Source: Chloroflexota bacterium (lineage in GTDB: Bacteria > Chloroflexota > UBA6077 > JACQUR01). From it: a DNA stretch of 10,429 nt. Location: the NCBI GenBank assembly GCA_016210245.1, contig JACQUR010000045.1, positions 1 to 10,429 on the forward strand, read 5' to 3'. A program made the position numbers and the translations under genes. Shown piece after piece: positions 6,933-10,429 of the stretch. The notes under the pieces were generated by a model. That model was not told where the DNA came from and did no database searches. It was given only the letters and a program-made list of their open reading frames with translations. The first letter of the stretch is position 1. Every line of letters begins with the position of its first letter.

Positions 6933-6954
6933 CTCATCCTGAGCCTGCCGAAGG
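6933..6954. repeat. Fragment of a common dispersed intergenic repeat
   Basis: The text CTCATCCTGAGCCTGCC followed by GAAGG resembles a short sequence seen between genes in many unrelated GC-rich genomes (reverse: CCTTCG-CAGGCTCAGGATGAG). Recognition is from memory. It lies downstream of vapC. Confidence 0.35.
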
Positions 6955-6989
6955 ACCGCCGCGCCTCTGGGTGGTCGGCGGCCGAAAGC

Positions 6990-7460
6990 TCACGGCACCA
7001 GCGTGAGCTCGGGGAAGTAGGTTGTGTAGAAGCCCCGGTCATGGGTCAGCAGGCGGTTCGCATGGACCAGAGCGTGTGCTCCAATGAGGAAGTCGGCCAC
7101 CAAGTGCTGCCGCGGCGCGACAGTCCTGCCGCACCGCGAGCACTGGACCGGCTGGGCATTGCCGCACCGGGGGCAGACCAGGTGGGAGGGGCGCCGGGCA
7201 CTATACTCGCGCCAGGCCCCGCCGGCGCGATGAAGGGCCTCGGCCCCCGATCGCTCCAGTCGCATGCCGGTGGAGTCCAGGAATTGGTCCAGGTCCTCGC
7301 GGGCTGGGAAGGAGGCGGCCAGCTCGGCGTAGACCGGCTCGCTCAGCACGATCGCACCTGCACGACTCGCCTCTGCCAGGAGGGCCTCAGATTGCTCGGC
7401 GCGCGGCGCATTGGGGATGAGCAGGTCGAGCAGGATGCTCGTGTCGACTGCGGCGATCAT
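6990..7460 (-). CDS. VapC-like PIN-domain toxin with inserted zinc ribbon
   Basis: A 156-residue PIN-fold protein, probably a metal-dependent ribonuclease acting as the toxin of a type II toxin-antitoxin pair. The N-terminus AAVDTSILLDLLIPN carries the first acidic residue, Asp6. SEPVYAELAA gives Glu46. DFLIGAHAL gives Asp123 and THDRGFY gives Asp141, so the four acidic positions of a PIN active site are present. Between them is an insertion with CPRCG (Cys96, Cys99) and CSRCG (Cys107, Cys110), a rubredoxin-like zinc ribbon directly before RQHLVADF. Start ATG at 7460 overlaps the stop of the antitoxin gene by four bases (ATGA), which indicates translational coupling. The target RNA cannot be read from the sequence. 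Confidence 0.88.
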   Translation of the reverse strand: MIAAVDTSILLDLLIPNAPRAEQSEALLAEASRAGAIVLSEPVYAELAASFPAREDLDQFLDSTGMRLERSGAEALHRAGGAWREYSARRPSHLVCPRCGNAQPVQCSRCGRTVAPRQHLVADFLIGAHALVHANRLLTHDRGFYTTYFPELTLVP

Positions 7461-7684
7461 CGACCCCGCATCTCCTCTACCAACGCGTCGGGGTCGCGCC
7501 CGGCCAGATGCTTGAGATAGCCCCGGTACCGCGCGAACGGCGAGGTCAGGAGCCGCTTCTGGACGCGGACGCCGGCCTCGTCCTCGACGAATTCGATCTC
7601 ATCGCCTGGCCGAATGCCCAGTCGGTCCCGCACCGCCTTAGGGATGGTGACCTGCCCCTTGCTGGTAACTCTCGCCTTTCCCAC
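7457..7684 (-). CDS. AbrB/MazE-fold antitoxin (VapB-like)
   Basis: A small antitoxin of 75 residues from the GTG at 7684. It contains the swapped-hairpin DNA-binding signature GKARVTSKGQVTIPKAVRDR then LGIRPGDEIEFVEDEAG, and a C-terminal part (SPFARYRGYLKHLAGRDPDA) that would bind and cover the PIN toxin. The GTG has GAGGG six bases upstream. An ATG at 7717 in the same frame adds 11 residues (MDSLHSSRGLS) unlike the family. It has AAGGA directly abutting it with no spacing, and it lies inside the promoter palindrome, so I prefer the GTG. The gene is first in the vapB-vapC operon. VapB and the VapBC complex usually repress their own promoter, and the palindrome at 7705-7724 fits that. Confidence 0.85.
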   Translation of the reverse strand: MGKARVTSKGQVTIPKAVRDRLGIRPGDEIEFVEDEAGVRVQKRLLTSPFARYRGYLKHLAGRDPDALVEEMRGR

Positions 7685-7704
7685 TGACAGCCCTCGCGAC
7701 GAAT

Positions 7705-7724
7705 GTAAGGAATCCATTCCTTAC
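7705..7724. promoter_or_regulatory. 20-bp palindromic operator of vapBC
   Basis: GTAAGGAAT and ATTCCTTAC are perfect inverted repeats separated by CC. The site lies just downstream of the TACAAT box, where bound antitoxin would block transcription start. Autoregulation is inferred from the family. Confidence 0.65.
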
Positions 7725-7727
7725 CAC

Positions 7728-7733
7728 ATTGTA
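7728..7733 (-). promoter_or_regulatory. -10 box of vapBC
   Basis: The minus strand reads TACAAT (7733-7728), four bases from the palindrome. The expected start of transcription is near 7721. No good -35 box is visible at 16-18 bases. Confidence 0.45.
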
Positions 7734-7778
7734 AGCCAGGCTTCGTCCATTTGGTAGTGGACTGGACAGCATGTGAAC

Positions 7779-7893
7779 GGCAGGGTACGCTGGCTCACAC
7801 CCAACTGCCAGAAGGGAGAGCCATGCGTACCCTGCCAGCCAGGGTTGTAGCCGTGCTGGGCCATTGCGAGCGGGCCGGCGCCGACCGCCCTTG
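7779..7893 (+). mobile_element. Probable end of an insertion sequence with the first codons of a transposase
   Basis: GGCAGGGTACGC (7779-7790) is the exact inverted complement of GCGTACCCTGCC (7825-7836). The stem extends inward with TGGCTC (7791-7796) and GAGCCA (7818-7823), giving 18 pairs, one bulged base and a 21-base loop. GAAGGGAGAG precedes an ATG at 7823 that opens a 23-codon reading frame, MRTLPARVVAVLGHCERAGA, ending at TGA 7892-7894. The opening MRTLPA-x-VVAVL resembles the N-terminus of IS701/IS4-type transposases, so this may be the left end of an element whose rest is lost. The identification is from memory of that N-terminus; the hairpin itself is certain. Confidence 0.4.
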
Positions 7894-7913
7894 AAGCACG
7901 GGAGCCTGCCGCG

Positions 7914-8891
7914 GTGAGCCAGACCTTGCACTCAGGACTCAGCACGCAGCACTCAGCACTGCTCGGGAGGCGGGGGGACTGGGCTCGACTGGAGGCGCTG
8001 CTGGCGCGCGCGGGGGCGGGCAACCTGCGCCGCCTGGAGGCGGAGGAGCTGGAGGAACTGGGCCGGCTCTACCGCCGCCTGACCTCCGACCTGGCCCTCG
8101 CCCAGCGCGACTATCCCGGCGACCGCCTGACCGGCTACCTGAACCAGCTCGCCGCCCGCGCTCACGCGCAGGTCTATCGCACCGAGGCGAGTGGCTGGCC
8201 TCGGGTGTGGGCCTTTCTGCTGGTTGACTTCCCGCGCCTGTATCGGCGCCGCCTGCCCTTCATCCTGGCTGCCCTGGCGCTGTTCGCCCTGCCCGGTCTG
8301 GCCGCCTTTCTGTTCGCGGCCCTGGACCCGGCTGCGGGCGAGGCGCTGGTGGCGCCGCAACTGGTCGCCTTCCTCAAGCGTGGCCAGCTCTGGACGGACA
8401 TCCCCGGCCCGCTCCGCCCCTTCGCCTCGTCGCTGATCATGGCCAACAACCTGCAGGTGGCGTTCTTCGCCTTTGCCGGCGGCATCCTGGCGGGCGTCGG
8501 AACGGTCTACGTGTTGCTCCAGAATGGGCTGCTGCTGGGCGCGGTGGCCGGGCTGGCCCACGCCTATGGCCTGAGTGGGCCACTGCTGGCGTTCGTCGCG
8601 CCGCACGGGGCGATCGAGCTGAGCGTGGTGCTGATCGCGGGTGGCGCGGGGCTGCGGCTGGGCTGGGCGCTGCTGCGTCCCGGACTGCTCAGCCGGCGGG
8701 CTGCGCTGGCTGAGGGTGGGCGCGAGGCGGTGCAGCTCCTCCTGGGCTGCGTACCCCTGCTGGTCCTGGCTGGCGCGCTGGAGGGCTTCGTCTCCCCCTC
8801 CACCCTGCCAGCCGAGGCCAAGCTCGGCCTCGGGCTAACCAGTGGCCTCGCACTGTACGCCTACCTATGTCTCTTCGGCCGACGATCGTAG
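7914..8891 (+). CDS. Stage II sporulation protein M family membrane protein
   Basis: A 325-residue integral membrane protein of the SpoIIM (DUF95) family. In spore formers SpoIIM belongs to the septal peptidoglycan hydrolase complex. In other bacteria the family occurs widely with unclear roles, so sporulation should not be assumed. The soluble N-terminal part has the family text RRGDWARLEALLARA (19-33), ELGRLYRRLTSDLALAQRD (48-66) and YLNQLAARAHAQVYR (75-89). Membrane segments are near 114-137, 178-203, 205-219, 223-253, 272-291 and 303-321. Signature segments are MANNLQVAFFAFAGGILAG (176-194), APHGAIELSVVLIAGGAGL (229-247) and EGFVSPS (290-296). Start GTG at 7914 has GGGAG nine bases upstream. 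The first 15 residues or so are encoded by a heptamer repeat and look non-native, so translation may really begin elsewhere. It converges on the aldolase/phosphatase gene, and a hairpin overlaps its stop codon. Confidence 0.85.
   Translation: MSQTLHSGLSTQHSALLGRRGDWARLEALLARAGAGNLRRLEAEELEELGRLYRRLTSDLALAQRDYPGDRLTGYLNQLAARAHAQVYRTEASGWPRVWAFLLVDFPRLYRRRLPFILAALALFALPGLAAFLFAALDPAAGEALVAPQLVAFLKRGQLWTDIPGPLRPFASSLIMANNLQVAFFAFAGGILAGVGTVYVLLQNGLLLGAVAGLAHAYGLSGPLLAFVAPHGAIELSVVLIAGGAGLRLGWALLRPGLLSRRAALAEGGREAVQLLLGCVPLLVLAGALEGFVSPSTLPAEAKLGLGLTSGLALYAYLCLFGRRS
7929..7961 (+). repeat. Heptamer tandem repeat (CACTCAG) in the 5' end of the SpoIIM-family gene
   Basis: Units CACTCAG, GACTCAG, CACGCAG and CACTCAG followed by CACTG give about 4.7 copies of a 7-base repeat. 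Runs of this CTCAGCA/CTCAGGA type are familiar as short tandem repeats between genes in several bacterial phyla. Here the repeat runs into the coding frame and encodes HSGLSTQHSAL. Confidence 0.7.
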
Positions 8892-8918
8892 GGGCAGGCA
8901 CAGGGGCCTGCCCCTACG
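8887..8918. terminator. 13-bp-stem palindrome between convergent genes
   Basis: CGTAGGGGCAGGC (8887-8899) and GCCTGCCCCTACG (8906-8918) pair perfectly around a 6-base loop. It contains the SpoIIM-family stop codon (TAG 8889-8891) and ends six bases after the aldolase/phosphatase stop. Its position suits a two-way terminator. The same GTAGGGGCAGGC text is a common dispersed palindrome in other genomes, so it may be a mobile repeat. There is no T tract on either side. Confidence 0.6.
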
Positions 8919-8924
8919 AGGAGA

Positions 8925-10091
8925 TCAGTCGATCTCGGAGCCGTCGCCCTGGGCCTGGGCCTTGCCCGCGGCGATCAGTTCCTTGGCGGTCTCGCCCGGC
9001 TCCGGGATGGCGGTCCACCGCCGCTCCAGCCGCCTCATGATCTGGGGCATGGTGGTGTATTCCATCTCCTCCAGGTGCAGCCGGTGCGGCTCGAACGGCC
9101 CCTGGCGGCGCATCATGTTGGCCATCTCGTTGGCCATCTCGCGCGCCTTGTTGAAGCCGGAGTCGGCGAACATGTCGCGCGGGCCAATCAGCTTGCCGTT
9201 GGCGAGCTGGAAGCCCAGGGCGATCGCTCGCGGCGGGCCGTCCATGCGACTCGGGCGCGCATCCTCGACCGCGCAGGGCATCAGCGGCCCACAGTGGGAG
9301 CCGCGCATCCAGCCACTGACCAGGTGTGGGAAGGCGAAGGGCTCCAGGGCCTCGCCCACCGCCGGCAGGCCGGATTGGCAGCGCACGATCAGCGAGGGGT
9401 CGTCCTTGCCCACATAGCGCCCGGCGATCAAGCTGAGCTTGGTGGTGGTGGAGCAGGCTGCGATGTCGCCCAGCTCGCGGGAGTAGATGGCCTTGGTCAC
9501 GAAGCGTCCCGGCGCGCCGATGAACATGAGCAGGTCGTACAGCTCCTCCGGGCAGTCCATGCTGATGCGTGTGCCGTGCTTGAGGTCGTGGATCTCGAAG
9601 GTGAAGCCCTTGTGCATCTTGTTGTCGATGATCAGGCCCGGGGTGTTGAATGGGTCGGCGAAGATCTTGTAGAGCGGGAAGTTCCAGGCGCCGGGCTCGG
9701 TCTTGTCGGCCATGAAGATGATGACCGGCTCCGAGGGCCGTTCCTCGAACTCCATCTCGCACACGCCGGGCCCCAGCCCGCGCACGTTGCCGGAGAAGGC
9801 ATCCACCAGGAGGTCCTGCCCGGCCCCGTACTGCTTCAGGTCCTGCGCCACCTCGGTCACCTGCTTGAACAGATCCCAGGCCAGCCCGTGGATCTCGGGG
9901 TCGTCCACGCCGCGCTCGTGGGTCATGATCAGGTTGATGTCATCGCCCACCCGCGTGACGTGGAAGTCCACCAGCAGGTGCGACCTGGACAGCAGCTCCT
10001 TCGAGCGCTCCAGCATGCGCGGGTGGACCTCACCATGGCCCACAAAGCCACCCACATCAGCCTTGATGACGCTGAGGGTGATTTTCGACAC
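8925..10091 (-). CDS. fbp: Fructose-1,6-bisphosphate aldolase/phosphatase (bifunctional, type V)
   Basis: A 388-residue bifunctional gluconeogenic enzyme. It condenses the triose phosphates to fructose 1,6-bisphosphate and then removes the 1-phosphate to give fructose 6-phosphate, in the cytoplasm. Motifs: N-terminal KITLSVIKADVGGFVGHGEV (3-22) with Asp12, GDDINLIMTHERG (49-61), FSGNVRGLGPG (99-109), DKTEPGAWNFPLYKIFADPF (129-148), TPGLIID, CSTTTKLSLIAGRYVGKDDP (213-232), RGSHCGPLMP and LANGKLIGPRDMF. Tyr226 and Lys229 in YVGKDDP have the spacing of the catalytic Tyr-Lys pair described for archaeal members, where the lysine forms the Schiff base; Mg2+ sites would be in the acidic motifs. The GTG start at 10091 is set by AAGGAGG (10104-10098) with good spacing; the open frame further upstream to 10298 has no family resemblance. 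The enzyme is typical of thermophilic archaea and deep-branching bacteria. Confidence 0.95.
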   Translation of the reverse strand: MSKITLSVIKADVGGFVGHGEVHPRMLERSKELLSRSHLLVDFHVTRVGDDINLIMTHERGVDDPEIHGLAWDLFKQVTEVAQDLKQYGAGQDLLVDAFSGNVRGLGPGVCEMEFEERPSEPVIIFMADKTEPGAWNFPLYKIFADPFNTPGLIIDNKMHKGFTFEIHDLKHGTRISMDCPEELYDLLMFIGAPGRFVTKAIYSRELGDIAACSTTTKLSLIAGRYVGKDDPSLIVRCQSGLPAVGEALEPFAFPHLVSGWMRGSHCGPLMPCAVEDARPSRMDGPPRAIALGFQLANGKLIGPRDMFADSGFNKAREMANEMANMMRRQGPFEPHRLHLEEMEYTTMPQIMRRLERRWTAIPEPGETAKELIAAGKAQAQGDGSEID

Positions 10092-10097
10092 TGAAAC

Positions 10098-10104
10098 CCT
10101 CCTT
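10098..10104 (-). promoter_or_regulatory. Shine-Dalgarno deciding the GTG start of the aldolase/phosphatase
   Basis: The minus strand reads AGAAGGAGGGTTTCA directly before GTG. A near-complete AAGGAGG six bases away supports the GTG start over upstream in-frame ATG codons. Confidence 0.75.
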
Positions 10105-10269
10105 CTCGATCGACTCGGCATCGAGTCGCTTCTGGCGCTCATTCCTGCCCCGCCAGCCCGGCACGATTCAGGCCACACCCCGGCGCCGCCCGGGGGCACG
10201 AGGTGGACCCGGGGCGGGGAACGTGGACAGACGAACGGGCAAGAACGGCGGCACGGCCCGTGCTGTCCC

Positions 10270-10298
10270 ACAGTACCACAGACCGAACAGTCTGACAA
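10270..10298 (-). promoter_or_regulatory. Sigma70-like promoter of the aldolase/phosphatase gene with inverted repeat in the spacer
   Basis: TTGTCA (10298-10293) and TACTGT (10275-10270) are separated by 17 bases on the minus strand. The spacer holds CAGAC (10279-10283) and GTCTG (10290-10294), an inverted repeat overlapping the -35 box that could bind a repressor. The predicted leader is about 170 bases, and I see no other structure in 10107-10262. Confidence 0.5.
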
Positions 10299-10330
10299 GG
10301 GGGCAATTCACCTACGCCCTCACCCCGACC

Positions 10331-10429
10331 CTCTCCCAGGGGGAGAGGGGGCAAAGCTCCCTCTCCCAGGGGGAGAGGGGTCAAAGCACCCTCTCCCAGG
10401 GTGAGAGGGGGCAAAGCTCCCTCTCCCCC
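10331..10429. repeat. 30-bp tandem palindromic repeats
   Basis: CTCTCCCAGG recurs at 10331, 10361 and 10391, with a partial CTCTCCCCC at 10421, so the period is exactly 30 bases. Each unit contains CCCTCTCCC facing GGGAGAGGG, so each can form a hairpin, followed by a GCAAAGC or TCAAAGC linker. Units differ at a few positions (GGGGGAG against GGGTGAG, GGGCAAAGCTC against GGTCAAAGCAC). The array continues beyond the window. The CCCTCTCCC/GGGAGAGGG motif is a familiar dispersed intergenic repeat. Confidence 0.8.

Larger units (their letters stand above)
6673..6989. other. Intergenic region between purA and vapC
   Basis: These 317 bases hold the purA Shine-Dalgarno (6677-6682), a leader hairpin (6788-6810), the purA -10 box (6844-6849), a run of seven G (about 6881-6887) and a short dispersed-repeat-like stretch (6933-6954). 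I see no gene and no clear terminator for vapC. Confidence 0.6.

Noticed and set aside
9075..10094. 339-codon plus-strand open frame opposite the aldolase/phosphatase gene
   Set aside because: It is a shadow of a strongly supported gene and has no recognisable domain.
10092..10298. Longer N-terminus for the aldolase/phosphatase
   Set aside because: The extra residues (SDCSVCGTVGQHG and onward) are not family-like and would overlap the promoter, while a strong Shine-Dalgarno marks the GTG at 10091.
10331..10429. CRISPR array
   Set aside because: The stretches between the palindromes are nearly identical from unit to unit, so there are no distinct spacers.

Overview
High-GC bacterial chromosome. 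The best guess at its source is a Chloroflexota-type (or similar deep-branching) bacterium, from the SpoIIM-family membrane protein, the bifunctional FBP aldolase/phosphatase, the zinc-ribbon VapC and the several short dispersed repeats. This is a family-level impression from the proteins, not a database result.

Left third (1-3007), accessory and decaying. On the minus strand lie the N-terminal part of an AbiEi-type antitoxin/regulator cut by the window edge (1-413), an unrecognised 143-residue protein (727-1158), and a RelE/ParE-like toxin domain fused to a superfamily 1 helicase (1178-2726). The helicase gene is split by an exact 10-bp tandem duplication, and removing one copy restores a continuous helicase. 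A plus-strand scrap of a transposase C-terminus (about 450-566) abuts the abiEi promoter. A degenerate tRNA-Asn-like sequence with anticodon GCT (2934-3007) marks the border with the core genes. The block looks like an eroded defence or mobile island.

Middle (3068-6989), housekeeping. purA (adenylosuccinate synthetase) is followed 15 bases later, in the same reading frame, by an amylo-alpha-1,6-glucosidase/glycogen-debranching-type gene, and a strong hairpin lies after that gene. purA has a perfect TATAAT box about 170 bases upstream and a 9-bp-stem hairpin in its leader.

Right (6990-10429). A vapBC-type toxin-antitoxin pair (AbrB-fold antitoxin, PIN toxin with inserted zinc ribbon, 4-base ATGA overlap) carries a 20-bp palindrome over its promoter. 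A divergent interval holds a probable insertion-sequence end. The SpoIIM-family membrane protein gene (plus strand) has a heptamer repeat running into its first codons. It converges on a fructose-1,6-bisphosphate aldolase/phosphatase gene (minus strand), and a 13-bp-stem palindrome separates the two. The aldolase/phosphatase gene has a strong Shine-Dalgarno sequence, a recognisable promoter with an inverted repeat in its spacer, and 30-bp tandem palindromic repeats upstream, running to the window end.

The debranching enzyme and the aldolase/phosphatase both fit storage-sugar and gluconeogenic metabolism, but they are not in one operon here. The toxin-antitoxin and helicase genes are separate accessory units.
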